Shown here: positions 25,615 through 35,555 of the stretch, piece by piece | How the letters are laid out: each line of letters starts with the position of its first letter | How positions within the stretch are numbered: the stretch's first letter is position 1 | Assembly: GCA_028284345.1 (NCBI GenBank) | Contig: JANQRY010000008.1 | Location: 62,001 to 126,000, forward strand | DNA: 64,000 nt | Direction of reading: 5' to 3' | From: Hyphococcus sp. | GTDB lineage: Bacteria; Pseudomonadota; Alphaproteobacteria; Caulobacterales; Parvularculaceae | Translations under genes and position numbers: made by a program | Notes under the pieces: model-generated | Seen by the model: only the letters and a program-made list of their open reading frames with translations | What the model was told of the DNA's origin: nothing | The model's database searches: none

Positions 25615-27258
25615 ATGAGCATGGTACGCATCTTTTTCTGCACGCTGGCGTTTGCGCTTGTCGGCGCCTGCAGCAATGGCGGCGGCGGATCATCGACGCC
25701 GACGCCGCCTGCGCCGCCGACCCCGCCTCCTCCACCGTCCAATGTAACGATTTCCGGCGCGGTGACGTTCGACCTTGTGCCATTCAACGTCGGGACCAAC
25801 GGCCTCGACTACAACGCCATATCGCAACAGCCGGCGCGCGGCGTTGTCGTCCAGGCGCTCGACAGCGGCGGCGCCATACTCGATTCCGATGTGACAGACG
25901 GCGGCGGACAATATTCGGTTTCCGTTGCGTCGAATACCGATGTCCGCATCCGGGCCCGGGCGCGCATGATGGAATCGACCATTGCGACCTGGGACGTTTC
26001 CGTTCGCGACAACACCAACGGCGACGCCGAATATGTGCTTGACGGCGGGCTTACAAGTTCCGGCGCGGCGAATTCGAACCGCAACTTAAACGCCGGTTCG
26101 GGCTGGGGCGGATCAAGTTATACGGGCGCGCGCGCAGCCGCGCCGTTCGCCATTCTCGATGTCATCTACAGCGCCAAGATGCTGATCAACAACGCAGCGG
26201 CCGGCACCAACTTCCCGATGCTGCAGGTTTTCTGGAGCCCCAACAACCGCGCCGCGGACGGCAATATCGCCGACGGCGATATCGGGACCTCGTCCTATAC
26301 GCGCATCGGCGGCACGCCGACGATCCTCGTCCTCGGCAACGAAAACAACGACACGGACGAATATGACCGCCACGTGATGGCTCACGAATATGGTCACTAT
26401 GTTGAAGACCAGTTGTCCCGCTCGGATTCGATCGGCGGCCCGCACAGCCTGAGCGACCGGCTCGACCCGCGCGTTGCTCTGAGTGAAGGCTGGGGCAACG
26501 CCTTCTCCGCCATGGTGGAAGACGATCCGGTCTACCGGGACAGCGGCGGCGCCATGCAGGCGAGCGGCTTTTCGTTCAACGTGGAAACCGTAAGCGCCGG
26601 GACGCTCGGATGGTTCAATGAATCATCGACCCAGGCGATTATCTACGACCTGTTTGACGATGCGGACGACGGGGCGGACGTCGTCTCCGCCGGGTTTTCA
26701 CCCATTTACGCCAGCCTCACCGATCCCGCCTATATAAACGATCCTGCGCCAGCGACGATATTCTCCTTTCTGAATTCGTTCCGCTCAAATTCCACCGTAA
26801 GCGATGCGGACATAGACGCGCTGGCCACCGCGCAAAACATCAATGGAACCGGGTCGTTCGGCGCCGGCGAAACCAATGACGGCGGCATTCCGTCGGTGCT
26901 TCCCTTGCTGCAAACGCTCAGCGTCGGCGCAGCGCCGATTACGGTTTGCTCTGTTGACGACGCCGGGACAACGAACAAACTCGGCAATTATGACTTCATG
27001 CGCCTCTCCATCGGCACAACGGGGTCCTACACGCTGACCATGACCCGGACCTCCGGGCCAACCGGCGGCGATCCGGACTTTTTCATCTACCAGGCCGGCG
27101 ACCTCATCAATGTGGGGGGCAGCGCAGACGTTGATATGGAAACCCTGACGACGACCCTGCAGGCGAATGACTATTGGATATCGGCGCGCGACTTCTTCAA
27201 TGTGGATGACACCGCCGGAACGCCCGGCGACGTCTGTTACGATTTCTCCGCAAACTGA
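25615..27258 (+). CDS. Secreted lipoprotein metallopeptidase (HExxH)
   Basis: A 547-residue predicted zinc protease exported as a lipoprotein, with lipobox LVGAC and a Gly/Ser and Thr-Pro linker. The zinc motif is HEYGH (His257, Glu258, His261) and the third ligand is probably Glu291 in LSEGWGNAFSAM, a gluzincin arrangement. The N-terminal region (about 50-140) looks like a beta-sandwich, and the C-terminus (about 440-547) resembles a pre-peptidase C-terminal domain. The start is chosen at ATG 25615; GTG 25597 and ATG 25621 are possible. The upstream 120 bases are unusually AT-rich and may hold its promoter. Confidence 0.8.
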   Translation: MSMVRIFFCTLAFALVGACSNGGGGSSTPTPPAPPTPPPPPSNVTISGAVTFDLVPFNVGTNGLDYNAISQQPARGVVVQALDSGGAILDSDVTDGGGQYSVSVASNTDVRIRARARMMESTIATWDVSVRDNTNGDAEYVLDGGLTSSGAANSNRNLNAGSGWGGSSYTGARAAAPFAILDVIYSAKMLINNAAAGTNFPMLQVFWSPNNRAADGNIADGDIGTSSYTRIGGTPTILVLGNENNDTDEYDRHVMAHEYGHYVEDQLSRSDSIGGPHSLSDRLDPRVALSEGWGNAFSAMVEDDPVYRDSGGAMQASGFSFNVETVSAGTLGWFNESSTQAIIYDLFDDADDGADVVSAGFSPIYASLTDPAYINDPAPATIFSFLNSFRSNSTVSDADIDALATAQNINGTGSFGAGETNDGGIPSVLPLLQTLSVGAAPITVCSVDDAGTTNKLGNYDFMRLSIGTTGSYTLTMTRTSGPTGGDPDFFIYQAGDLINVGGSADVDMETLTTTLQANDYWISARDFFNVDDTAGTPGDVCYDFSAN

Positions 27259-27278
27259 TGCGGGGCTGGAAAGGAACC

Positions 27279-27797
27279 ATGATGGCGAACGTTCGAGGTC
27301 TTTGCGTTGTCGTCGCCGCGGCGGCCGCGTCCTGTGCCGCGCCGGAAACGACAACGACCGCCCACCCTGCGCCCAGCGGCAAACCGGGCGCGTCCGTTTC
27401 TTTCAGCCACGCGTTGCGAGCGCCGGTAGCCCCTGACGGAGACGGCGTCCTTGAGCTGACAATCACTGAGCAATATGACGCCGGCACCCTGCAGATTACG
27501 GCGGCGTCTGACGGCCTCGATCTCGCCGCAGCGTCGCGTTCAACAACCCTGTCCATGGACGGCGCTGCGCAGCATCGCTGGGACGTCTATTTCAACGCCC
27601 CCGCCGGCGGCGTTTATTACATTGACTTTGTCGTGACAGTCGAAGATGCGAACGGCGCGGGCGCAACGCGCAGCTATTCCGCCGCCATTCAGGTCGGCGA
27701 CAACGCCGCGCGGGCAAAGCCGGACGCCCCCATGGCGCTCGATGCGGAAGGCGATCCGGTCGTCGTCATGGAAGCGGAAGAAACGATCGACGAGTAG
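27279..27797 (+). CDS. Small lipoprotein linked to the metallopeptidase
   Basis: A 172-residue predicted lipoprotein with lipobox AAASC near residue 18. The mature part is beta-rich, like an Ig-type sandwich (GVLELTITEQYDAGTLQI, GGVYYIDFVVTVED), with an acidic tail. The ATG at 27279 has a strong GGAAAGGAA site; an upstream ATG at 27258 overlaps the protease stop. Likely a partner, inhibitor or scaffold for the metallopeptidase, inferred from linkage. It ends four bases from the converging era. Confidence 0.65.
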   Translation: MMANVRGLCVVVAAAAASCAAPETTTTAHPAPSGKPGASVSFSHALRAPVAPDGDGVLELTITEQYDAGTLQITAASDGLDLAAASRSTTLSMDGAAQHRWDVYFNAPAGGVYYIDFVVTVEDANGAGATRSYSAAIQVGDNAARAKPDAPMALDAEGDPVVVMEAEETIDE

Positions 27798-27801
27798 TCG
27801 C

Positions 27802-28734
27802 CTAGCGGATGTCGTCGAGGCCGATCTGGCGCAGGCGCGCGGCCTCTTCGGCCCAGCCTTCGCGCACCTTCACGTGAATAAAAAGATGAACCGGCGCGCC
27901 GAGCAAGGCGCCGAGTTCCTCGCGCGCGGCTTTGCCGATGGCTTTCAGGGTCTGCCCGTTCTTGCCCAGCACAATCCCCTTCTGTCCGTCCCGGGCAACG
28001 TAAATCGTCTGTTCGATGCGAATGCCGGCCTTCGTTTCCTTCCAGCTCTCGGTTTCGACCGTCGCGTCATAGGGCAGTTCCTGATGCAGCCGCAGGAACA
28101 GTTTTTCGCGCGTCACTTCCGCCGCCATCAACCGGTCGGAAATGTCCGATAGCTGATCTTCCGGATAGAGCCACGGGCCCGGCGGCGCGACCTTCACAAG
28201 ATGCGCCCTCAAATCGGCAATCCCGTCGCCATTCTTCGCCGAGACGAGAAACACGTCGGTAAAAATACCGATCTTGTCGAGCTCCTGCACCAGCTTCAGC
28301 AATTGATCGCGCGGCAGCGCGTCGATCTTGTTGACGACGAGAATAGCTTTGCGGTCCGCTTTTTGGAGCCCTTCGATAATGCGCGATGCGTCGGCGCGCG
28401 ATTTTCCCGCAGCGCCCTTTTCGCTTTCCCCGTCGATCCAGCCCGGCGCGTCGATCAGCAACAAGGTCGCATCCGCGCCGTCAACGCCCTCCCAGGCGGC
28501 GGCGACCATGGCGCGGTCGAGTTTCCGTTTGGGCGAAAATATTCCCGGCGTGTCGATAAAGACGAGTTGCGCGTCGCCTTCCGCGACGATGCCGCGAATG
28601 CGGGCGCGGGTGGTCTGCACTTTCTGGGTGACGATCGACACTTTGGCGCCGACCATGGCGTTGACGAGCGTCGACTTGCCGGCGTTCGGCGCGCCGATGA
28701 CGGCGACGACGCTGCAACGCCGGCGGTCACTCAT
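27802..28734 (-). CDS. era: GTPase Era
   Basis: A 310-residue ribosome-assembly GTPase that binds the 3' end of 16S rRNA. G1 is GAPNAGKS at 14-21, the switch region follows (QKVQTTRARIRG), G3 is DTPG, G4 is NKID and the C-terminal KH domain contains the GXXG loop in VLGKNGQTLK. It overlaps the end of rnc by eight bases in the operon acpS/lepB/rnc/era. Confidence 0.97.
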   Translation of the reverse strand: MSDRRRCSVVAVIGAPNAGKSTLVNAMVGAKVSIVTQKVQTTRARIRGIVAEGDAQLVFIDTPGIFSPKRKLDRAMVAAAWEGVDGADATLLLIDAPGWIDGESEKGAAGKSRADASRIIEGLQKADRKAILVVNKIDALPRDQLLKLVQELDKIGIFTDVFLVSAKNGDGIADLRAHLVKVAPPGPWLYPEDQLSDISDRLMAAEVTREKLFLRLHQELPYDATVETESWKETKAGIRIEQTIYVARDGQKGIVLGKNGQTLKAIGKAAREELGALLGAPVHLFIHVKVREGWAEEAARLRQIGLDDIR

Positions 28735-29425
28735 TTTCAGTCCAGACCCCTTCGCGGATCAGGAACGCCTGCGCCGCGGCCATTTGCGCCGCGCGTTTCG
28801 ACTTTCCCTCGCCGCGGGCGGGTTTAAACCCTTTCACTTTCACGCCAACCTTGAAGGCCGGCGCGTGGGCCGGACCGTCCGCCTCAAGAACATCATAGTC
28901 GGGCGTCCCCAGTTTTTTGCGCTGGGTCCATTCCTGCAGCGCCGTTTTTGAATCCCGATGAAACTTCGAAAGCGCTTCAAGGTTCGGCGTCCAGTATTGC
29001 TCGTAAACGCCCTGCGCCGCTTCAAGGCCGCCGTCGACATAGAGCGCGCCGAGCAGCGCCTCCATGACGTCGCCGAGGATCGCTTTTTTCTTGCGCCCGC
29101 CGGCGCCCTCTTCCCAGCTCGACATGCGGATATGATCGTCGAGGCCGAAGAACGTCGCCGCCTTGGCGCAGGTTTCCTTACGCACCAGGGCGTTGAGACG
29201 CGGCGCCAAAAGCCCCTCTTCATAGTCGGGATAGCGCCGCCACAGCGCCTCCGCCGTCAACAGGCCGAGCACGCGGTCGCCAAGAAATTCGAGCCGTTCA
29301 AGATCGCGCACATCATCGCCGCCGCCGGAAAGCGAGGAATGGGTGAGCGCCCGCTTCAGGAGGGATTTGTCGGAAAAGCGATAATTCAGCCGCTCTTCCA
29401 GAACGTGATCGTCGCGACGCGTCAT
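28727..29425 (-). CDS. rnc: Ribonuclease III
   Basis: A 232-residue RNase III that processes rRNA precursors and double-stranded RNA. The signature ERLEFLGDRVLG carries metal ligands, with the second acidic pair in GDVMEALLGALYVDGG. The C-terminal double-stranded-RNA binding domain occupies about residues 160-228 (GEGKSKRAAQMAAAQAFL). The ATG at 29425 overlaps the lepB stop as ATGA, which decides the start over an upstream ATG. Confidence 0.96.
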   Translation of the reverse strand: MTRRDDHVLEERLNYRFSDKSLLKRALTHSSLSGGGDDVRDLERLEFLGDRVLGLLTAEALWRRYPDYEEGLLAPRLNALVRKETCAKAATFFGLDDHIRMSSWEEGAGGRKKKAILGDVMEALLGALYVDGGLEAAQGVYEQYWTPNLEALSKFHRDSKTALQEWTQRKKLGTPDYDVLEADGPAHAPAFKVGVKVKGFKPARGEGKSKRAAQMAAAQAFLIREGVWTENE

Positions 29426-30243
29426 TCGACCTTGTCGAAGACGCGCCCGTACCGGATGGCGAAGGGCCAATTCCAGACCTGCCAGAACTGCGCCTTTTGT
29501 CCGTCAACGGAGAAAAACAGCCGCTCCGCCCGGCCGACAATATCGTCCTTGTGCACATAGCCCACAGAGGAAATGACGCGGCTGTCCTGAGACTCGTCGC
29601 GATTGTCGCCGATCATCAGGAAGTGGTCTTTCGGCACCTGATAGGGACCGACATTGTCGAGCCCGCCCTGATCGCCGGCGCATTCCTGCACGACATAGGA
29701 AACGCCGTTGTCCAGCGTCTCGCGATAGACCGGCGCCGGCCCGTCAAGGAAACGGCAATCGGGCGTGCCGACATTGCCGACGAATTCCTTCTTCACCGGC
29801 GCGCCGTTGATATGCAGATGGCCGCCGATGAACCGGACTTCGTCCCCGGGCATGCCGATAACGCGCTTGATATAATCCTTGTTGCCGTCCCTGCGGTTTT
29901 TGAAAACGACGATGTCGCCGCGATCGGGAATGCCGGAAAAGATGCGCCCCTCCATGGGCAGCCGCGTCAGCGGGTAAACCAGCGACGCGCGCGAATAGCC
30001 GAAGGTCGGTTTCGAAACGACGAGGAAATCGCCTACGAGGAGGTTCGGTTTCATCGAGCCGGAGGGAATATTGAACGGCTGAAAAATGACGATGCGCAGG
30101 ACGAGGGCGATGCCGACGGCGAAGAACACGGTCTTGGCGAGGTCCCACGCCTCCTCGGCGGGGGTCATTTTCGGCGCCGGGGACTTCACCCGCTCGCCCT
30201 CGACCCCCTTGTTCCCGAAGATGTTTTTCAGGGAAAACGCCAT
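29422..30243 (-). CDS. lepB: Signal peptidase I
   Basis: A 273-residue membrane protease that removes signal peptides at the periplasmic face. One N-terminal membrane helix (about 36-56) precedes catalytic Ser63 (PSGSM) and Lys126 (DYIKRVIGMPGD). The late box GDNRDESQDSR is complete. It is coupled to rnc by a four-base overlap and lies 57 bases after acpS. Confidence 0.97.
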   Translation of the reverse strand: MAFSLKNIFGNKGVEGERVKSPAPKMTPAEEAWDLAKTVFFAVGIALVLRIVIFQPFNIPSGSMKPNLLVGDFLVVSKPTFGYSRASLVYPLTRLPMEGRIFSGIPDRGDIVVFKNRRDGNKDYIKRVIGMPGDEVRFIGGHLHINGAPVKKEFVGNVGTPDCRFLDGPAPVYRETLDNGVSYVVQECAGDQGGLDNVGPYQVPKDHFLMIGDNRDESQDSRVISSVGYVHKDDIVGRAERLFFSVDGQKAQFWQVWNWPFAIRYGRVFDKVE

Positions 30244-30300
30244 AAACTCTGCCTTTTTCGCCGCCCCAATTGGCCGATCAGCCGCCCGCCGGCCAGCCCT

Positions 30301-30699
30301 CTATTTAGCCCGCGCCTCGATAATGACAATGGCCTGGGCCATCGGGTCGTCGTCAGTGATGGTCAGATGGACGTGCGCCTCAAAGCCCTCCGGCGTCAGC
30401 TCGGCCAGACGCGCCGCCGCCCCGCCGGTGAGCGCCATGGTCGGCTTGCCCCCGGGCAGGTTCACAACCCCCATATCGCGCCAGAAGACGCCGCGATTGA
30501 GCCCCGTGCCGAGGGCCTTGGCGCAAGCCTCCTTGGCGGCGAATCGCTTGGCGTAGGACGCCGCCCGCTTGCGGCGTTTGTCGGACTTCGCCCGCTCGAT
30601 ATCAGTGAAGCAGCGCATGGTGAAGCGCTCGCCATGGCGCTCAAGCGTTCGCTCAACACGACGGATGTCAATCATGTCGTTGCCGATGCCAATGATCAT
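30301..30699 (-). CDS. acpS: Holo-[acyl-carrier-protein] synthase
   Basis: A 132-residue AcpS that transfers phosphopantetheine from CoA to acyl carrier protein. The motifs [16 protein letters not shown] and [16 protein letters not shown] contain the magnesium and CoA-binding residues. The ATG at 30699 shares one base with the pdxJ stop (TGATG); a TTG one codon upstream is less likely. Confidence 0.95.
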   Translation of the reverse strand: MIIGIGNDMIDIRRVERTLERHGERFTMRCFTDIERAKSDKRRKRAASYAKRFAAKEACAKALGTGLNRGVFWRDMGVVNLPGGKPTMALTGGAAARLAELTPEGFEAHVHLTITDDDPMAQAIVIIEARAK

Positions 30700-31457
30700 C
30701 AATAATGCCCGCCTGTGCGCGCATCCTGCATCAGGCGTTTCATTTCCTTCACCGTCTCGGCAAGGCCCATGAACAGCGCTTCGCCGACAAGGAAGTGGCC
30801 GATATTGAGTTCGGCGAGTTCAGGGATAGCGGCGACGGGCTGAACATTCTTGAACGTCAGCCCGTGTCCGGCGTGGACTTCGAGGCCCAGCGCATGGGCG
30901 CGCGCCGCGCCCTTTCGGATTTTTTCAAACTCCGCCTCGATCCGTTTCGGCTCGGTCGCAACGGCCGCTTCGTAATAGGCGCCGGTATGGATCTCGATCA
31001 CCGGCGCGCCGGCGGATTTCGCCGCCTCGATCTGGCGCGGCTCCGGATCGACGAACAGGGAGACGCGAATGCCCGCATCGTTCAGCTCACGAACAAACGG
31101 CGCAATGAAATTGTGCTGGCCGGCGACGTCGAGGCCGCCCTCGGTCGTGCGCTCATTGCGGTTTTCCGGCACGATGCAGCAGGCGTGAGGCGCCACCTCG
31201 GTGCAGAGCTTCAGCATTTCCGCTGTCGCCGCCATTTCGAAATTGAGCGGCAGATCGATCTCTTCCTTCAGGCGGCGCATGTCGTCGTCACGAATGTGCC
31301 GGCGATCCTCGCGCAGATGCGCGGTAATGCCGTCGGCGCCGGCGGTGGCAACCAGTTGCGCCGCGCGCACGGGGTCCGGATGCTCGCCGCCGCGCGCGTT
31401 TCGCAGCGTCGCCACATGGTCGATATTGACCCCAAGGCGAAGCGGTTTCGCGCTCAC
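30699..31457 (-). CDS. pdxJ: Pyridoxine 5'-phosphate synthase
   Basis: A 252-residue PdxJ, the last step of the DXP-dependent vitamin B6 pathway. [17 protein letters not shown] and [16 protein letters not shown] are family blocks. The start is GTG at 31457, overlapping the pyrE stop by four bases (GTGA); the longer upstream frame is pyrE antisense-frame sequence. It is in the order pyrE-pdxJ-acpS-lepB. Confidence 0.96.
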   Translation of the reverse strand: MSAKPLRLGVNIDHVATLRNARGGEHPDPVRAAQLVATAGADGITAHLREDRRHIRDDDMRRLKEEIDLPLNFEMAATAEMLKLCTEVAPHACCIVPENRNERTTEGGLDVAGQHNFIAPFVRELNDAGIRVSLFVDPEPRQIEAAKSAGAPVIEIHTGAYYEAAVATEPKRIEAEFEKIRKGAARAHALGLEVHAGHGLTFKNVQPVAAIPELAELNIGHFLVGEALFMGLAETVKEMKRLMQDARTGGHY

Positions 31458-32041
31458 TGGCTGACCCCGCGGCTGCCCGGTTTTACGGGCGGCGTGTTTT
31501 TCAAATGATCCGGCAACTGATCGGCCGGCCACGCATCGACTTTCAGTTCCGCAAGGGGAATGATCGGCGCGCCGATATCCACGGCGCCGGCGGACCGGTC
31601 CACGAGACAGGCGAGCGCGAGCACGTCGCCGCCGGCCTTACGCACCGCGTCAATCGCCTCGCGCGCCGACAGGCCCGTGGACACAATGTCTTCAACGACG
31701 AGGACGCGCGCGCCTTTGTTCAAACCAAAACCGCGGCGCAACTCAAATTCGCCGTCGACGCGCTCCAGAAACATGAACGGAATGCTCAAATGCCGCGCCG
31801 TCTCATAGCCGTAGATAATGGCGCCCATGGCCGGCGAAACGACAAAGTCAATCGGTCCGCCCACGGCGCTTTTCGCCTTGTCGGCGAGGGCCCGGCACAG
31901 CCGTTCAGTTCGCTCCGGATACATGGAGACGATAGACTTGTTGAGATAGGTGTCCGAATGGAGGCCCGACGACAGGACGAAGTGCCCTTTCTGCAGGGCG
32001 CCGGCTTCTTCGAATTCCCGCAAGGCTTCAGAGCTCTTCAT
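31454..32041 (-). CDS. pyrE: Orotate phosphoribosyltransferase
   Basis: A 195-residue PyrE that joins orotate to PRPP to give OMP. The PRPP-binding loop is [13 protein letters not shown], and the early block [17 protein letters not shown] binds orotate. It starts 14 bases inside the end of rsh, so it depends on the same transcript, and is coupled to pdxJ downstream. Confidence 0.96.
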   Translation of the reverse strand: MKSSEALREFEEAGALQKGHFVLSSGLHSDTYLNKSIVSMYPERTERLCRALADKAKSAVGGPIDFVVSPAMGAIIYGYETARHLSIPFMFLERVDGEFELRRGFGLNKGARVLVVEDIVSTGLSAREAIDAVRKAGGDVLALACLVDRSAGAVDIGAPIIPLAELKVDAWPADQLPDHLKNTPPVKPGSRGVSQ

Positions 32042-34439
32042 CGTCTTTCGATCCTGACCGTTCCGCGGCGATTACGCTGGGCGCCGCACGCACGCCCGCC
32101 AGCATCTGGCTGAGCTGTTTGGCGTCTTTTACCTCGACATCCATCAGCATATCGAGGAATTCCCGCGATCGGTTAACGAGACGCATGGACGCAATGGAGA
32201 CGCCGTAGCGGGCGATAATGCCGGCGACCTCCGACAGCACGCCAACGCCGTTCTGAACGGTAATCGTGACGCGGGCGAAGGCGGAGACACCTTCTTCCTC
32301 GTTGTCGCGCCATTTGAGGTCAAGCCAGCGCGATTGCGGCGGGTCCTCTTCCGCCAGCGTGTCGCAATAGATGGTGTGGACGCGCACGGCGCCGTCATCG
32401 CCGCGAATGCCAACAATGCGTTCGCCGGGGAGCGGCGTGCAGCAGCGCGCCATGGCGACGGAGACCCCGGGCGTCAGGCCGGCGATGGCGACGCGGGGTT
32501 TAAAATCCTGCAGGCTGCCGGGACGGATTTCCCCTTCCGCCGCGCCGGACGCGCCGGGATAAACGGCCTCAATCAGTTCCGAGACCGGCAGGTCGCCGCG
32601 GCCCACCGAGACGAGAACGTCCTCAACGGATTTCTTGCCGAGCTTCCGGAGCCCCGCACGCACGCCCTTGAGCGAGAACTGCAAATGGGCGCCGGTGAAG
32701 ACGCTCTCCGCAATCGAGCGTCCGAGCGCCAGATGTTCGTCGCGCTGCATTTTTTTGATGCGGCGGCGGATGGCGCTGCGCGCCCGGCCGGTGACGGCAA
32801 TCGATTCCCATTCCGCCGGCACCGGCGCATTGTCCGAGCGCAGGACGAGAACCACGTCGCCGGTTTCAAGCGGCGTTCGCAAGGGCCGCTGCACATTGTT
32901 GATCTTCACGCCAATGCAGGAGTCGCCGACATCCGTGTGCACCGCATAGGCGAAATCAAGGGCCGTCGATCCTTTCGGCAAGGCGATGACGCGGCTTTTC
33001 GGCGTGAAGCAGAAAATCTGGTCCTGAAACAGCTCCAGCTTGGCGTAGCGAAGCGCTTCGTCCGGGTCCTCGCCGGCCTGATACATTTCAACGAGGCGGC
33101 GCGGCGTTTCGTAAGGATCGAATTGTCCGGGGGCGATGATTTCGATGCCCTGCGCATTCTCGCCGGGGTCTTTATATTGCCAGTGCGCCGCGACGCCGCG
33201 CTCCGCCGTTTCATGCATATCGTGGGTGCGGATCTGGATTTCGATTTTCTGCCGGCGCCCGTCGGCCCAGGGCGGACCGATCACGGCCGTATGGATCGAC
33301 CGGTAATGATTGGGCTTGGGCGCGGAAATATAATCGTCGAATTCCGACGGGATCATGCGCCAGGCGCGATGGATAACGCCCAGCGCCCGATAGCAGTCGG
33401 TTTCATCATCGACCAGCACGCGGAACGCATAAATATCCGCAAGCTCGTCGAACGACACATTCTTGTGGGTCATCTTGCGCCAAATTGAATAGGGGCGCTT
33501 TTCGCGGCTGGTGACCTGCGCGTGAATGTCTTCCGCGGCGAGGCGCGCGCGCAAGGAGTTGGCGACTTCGACAACGCTGGAGACCGAGTGCGTATGCAGG
33601 TCGGCGAGACGCCGGCTGATCGTTTCGTGGGCGTCCGGGCTCAGTTCGCGAAAGGCGATGTCCTCAAGCTCTTCGCGAAAACGCTGCACGCCGATGCGGC
33701 CCGCCAGCGGCGCGTATATCTCCATCGTTTCAAGCGCGATGCGCTGACGTTTCTCCGCCTTTTCGATGTGGTGGAGCGTGCGCATATTGTGCAGGCGGTC
33801 TGCGAGCTTGACGAGTAGGACGCGCACGTCGTCGGCCATGGCGACGACGAATTTACGAAAATTCTCCGCCTGCTTGCTCGCCCCTTCCGGCAATTCGAAC
33901 TGGGAAAGCTTGGTGACCCCGTCCACAAGGCGCGCAATTTCGCTCCCGAACGTTTTCTCAATATCACCGACTGTGTAATCGGTGTCTTCGACAACATCGT
34001 GCAGCAACGCCGTGACGACGGTCGCGGGGTCGGCGCGCAATTCGGTCAATATCGCCGCCACCGCCAGGGGGTGGGAAAAATAGGGATCGCCCGATTTTCG
34101 GACCTGTCCGCCATGAGCGCGCATGGCGAACACATAAGCGCGGTTCAGCGTATCTTCGTCCGCATCAGGATCATAGGCGCGAACCCGCTCGACTAGTTCC
34201 GTCTGGCGAATAAAACCGACCGGATGCGGCGCGTGCGTCGGCGCACCGTTCGAAGAAGCCGCTGCCGGCTTCTTTGGCGCCGCCGATCCCACATCGCCAA
34301 CAGGCGCCGCTGCATCGCCGTTTTCTGCAACTGGCGGCGACGACGCGCCGCTCTTGTCTTGCGCATGGTCGATATCGCTTTCCCGTCCGGCGCGCGGGGC
34401 GCCGGGCGCTGTGCGGCCGATGATTTTCTGATCAGCCAT
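32028..34439 (-). CDS. rsh: Bifunctional (p)ppGpp synthetase/hydrolase, Rsh
   Basis: An 803-residue RelA/SpoT homologue. The HD hydrolase domain (about 90-250) retains the HD pair (TALLHDVVEDTDYT) and the synthetase domain retains YRSIHT (about residue 390), so both activities are expected. TGS and C-terminal ACT domains follow (GVGVLSEVAGIIARYGVSI). It is about 65 residues longer at the N-terminus than most, with a disordered Ala/Pro/Asp segment, and no later start codon lies before the conserved start. Alphaproteobacteria usually have a single Rsh beside rpoZ, as here. Confidence 0.95.
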   Translation of the reverse strand: MADQKIIGRTAPGAPRAGRESDIDHAQDKSGASSPPVAENGDAAAPVGDVGSAAPKKPAAASSNGAPTHAPHPVGFIRQTELVERVRAYDPDADEDTLNRAYVFAMRAHGGQVRKSGDPYFSHPLAVAAILTELRADPATVVTALLHDVVEDTDYTVGDIEKTFGSEIARLVDGVTKLSQFELPEGASKQAENFRKFVVAMADDVRVLLVKLADRLHNMRTLHHIEKAEKRQRIALETMEIYAPLAGRIGVQRFREELEDIAFRELSPDAHETISRRLADLHTHSVSSVVEVANSLRARLAAEDIHAQVTSREKRPYSIWRKMTHKNVSFDELADIYAFRVLVDDETDCYRALGVIHRAWRMIPSEFDDYISAPKPNHYRSIHTAVIGPPWADGRRQKIEIQIRTHDMHETAERGVAAHWQYKDPGENAQGIEIIAPGQFDPYETPRRLVEMYQAGEDPDEALRYAKLELFQDQIFCFTPKSRVIALPKGSTALDFAYAVHTDVGDSCIGVKINNVQRPLRTPLETGDVVLVLRSDNAPVPAEWESIAVTGRARSAIRRRIKKMQRDEHLALGRSIAESVFTGAHLQFSLKGVRAGLRKLGKKSVEDVLVSVGRGDLPVSELIEAVYPGASGAAEGEIRPGSLQDFKPRVAIAGLTPGVSVAMARCCTPLPGERIVGIRGDDGAVRVHTIYCDTLAEEDPPQSRWLDLKWRDNEEEGVSAFARVTITVQNGVGVLSEVAGIIARYGVSIASMRLVNRSREFLDMLMDVEVKDAKQLSQMLAGVRAAPSVIAAERSGSKDDEEL

Positions 34440-34538
34440 GGGGTATCCGGCCAGCGCGCTGCATGGGTCTATTGAACCACGGGCGCGGCCGCGTGAACAG
34501 GCGTCGCGCCGCCGCCGGCGGACAAGCCCCCGGGGGCG

Positions 34539-34904
34539 TTAACCTTTCGGCAGGGTCTGCGGCGTCGTCATGCCGGCGGCCTGAATGGCCTTGAGGTAAT
34601 CGTCCTCCGACATCTTGTCGAATTCCGGCGCGTCGGCTTTTTCCGGCGCCGCTTCGGCGTCTTCAGCCTCGTCCGTCTCCACATGTTTCTGGAGCGACTG
34701 CACGAGGTCTTCATCAAGCTCGTCCGGCTTCAGCGCGTCGTCGGCGATCTCGCGCAGGGCGACGACCGGGTTCTTGTCATTGTCGCGGTCAACCTCAAGC
34801 GGCGCGCCGGAGGACAGCACCCGCGCGCGATGGGCGGCGAGGAGAACCAGATCAAACCGGTTCGACACTTTTTCAACGCAGTCTTCGACGGTCACGCGGG
34901 CCAT
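34539..34904 (-). CDS. rpoZ: RNA polymerase omega subunit
   Basis: A 121-residue omega subunit that stabilises the beta' subunit and forms part of the ppGpp site. The start [20 protein letters not shown] is the family standard and has a GGAGA ribosome site. The acidic Ala/Glu C-terminal extension makes it longer than the 91 residues in E. coli, as is usual in alphaproteobacteria. It precedes rsh on the same strand. Confidence 0.96.
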   Translation of the reverse strand: MARVTVEDCVEKVSNRFDLVLLAAHRARVLSSGAPLEVDRDNDKNPVVALREIADDALKPDELDEDLVQSLQKHVETDEAEDAEAAPEKADAPEFDKMSEDDYLKAIQAAGMTTPQTLPKG

Positions 34905-35011
34905 CAGGCGGTCTCCTGAAAATCTCTGTGGGCGAGCCGGAGGAGATATCCCCTCAAGAGGCGATAGACAAGCGCTGCGGCGCAAAAAAGCACCGATTCC
35001 GCGGCAAGCCG

Positions 35012-35488
35012 CTATCCGATGGGCCGGGCCGTGCGATCGGGCAGTCCTTTCAGGATTTCCGCCGCCGTCCGCGCCTCCCCGGGCGGGCGCCAGTCCGGCG
35101 CGATATCGCATAAGGGGGCCATGACGAAATCCCTCGAGAATGCCCGGGGGTGCGGCAGCGCCGGACGGTCCGAGCGGACGTCGCCATAGGCGATGAGATC
35201 GAGATCGAGGGTGCGCGGGGCGTTCTTGCGCCCGCGGCGGCGTCCGAACGCAGTCTCCACCGCATGGAGGGCGGCAAGGAGGGCGGCCGGCTCCATCGCC
35301 GTGCGGATCTCGGCGACGGCGTTGACAAAGGGCGGATCGGCGGGGTCCGGCCAGGCAGGTGAGGAATAGAGTGGCGATTTCGCGACAAGCTCTGTAATCT
35401 GACCGACGGCGAAAATCGAATGCAAAACAACCTGTTGCGAATCAACGCCGCAAAAAGGCAGATTGGAGCCTGCTGCAATCAAAATCAT
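35012..35488 (-). CDS. folK: 6-hydroxymethyl-7,8-dihydropterin pyrophosphokinase
   Basis: A 158-residue HPPK of folate synthesis. Family blocks are [32 protein letters not shown] with metal-binding Asp residues, and [14 protein letters not shown]. The start at 35488 matches the family; the longer upstream frame overlaps the divergent NYN gene. The 67-base gap to that gene must hold both promoters. Confidence 0.94.
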   Translation of the reverse strand: MILIAAGSNLPFCGVDSQQVVLHSIFAVGQITELVAKSPLYSSPAWPDPADPPFVNAVAEIRTAMEPAALLAALHAVETAFGRRRGRKNAPRTLDLDLIAYGDVRSDRPALPHPRAFSRDFVMAPLCDIAPDWRPPGEARTAAEILKGLPDRTARPIG

Positions 35489-35555
35489 GTTTTCAGCAAA
35501 TGATGAATTTGAGACGCGCCCCCATATTTGGCGCGCATAACGCTTCGAGGCAATG

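Noticed and set aside
32334-33488. 384-codon open frame antisense to rsh
   Set aside because: Shadow of the conserved rsh gene.
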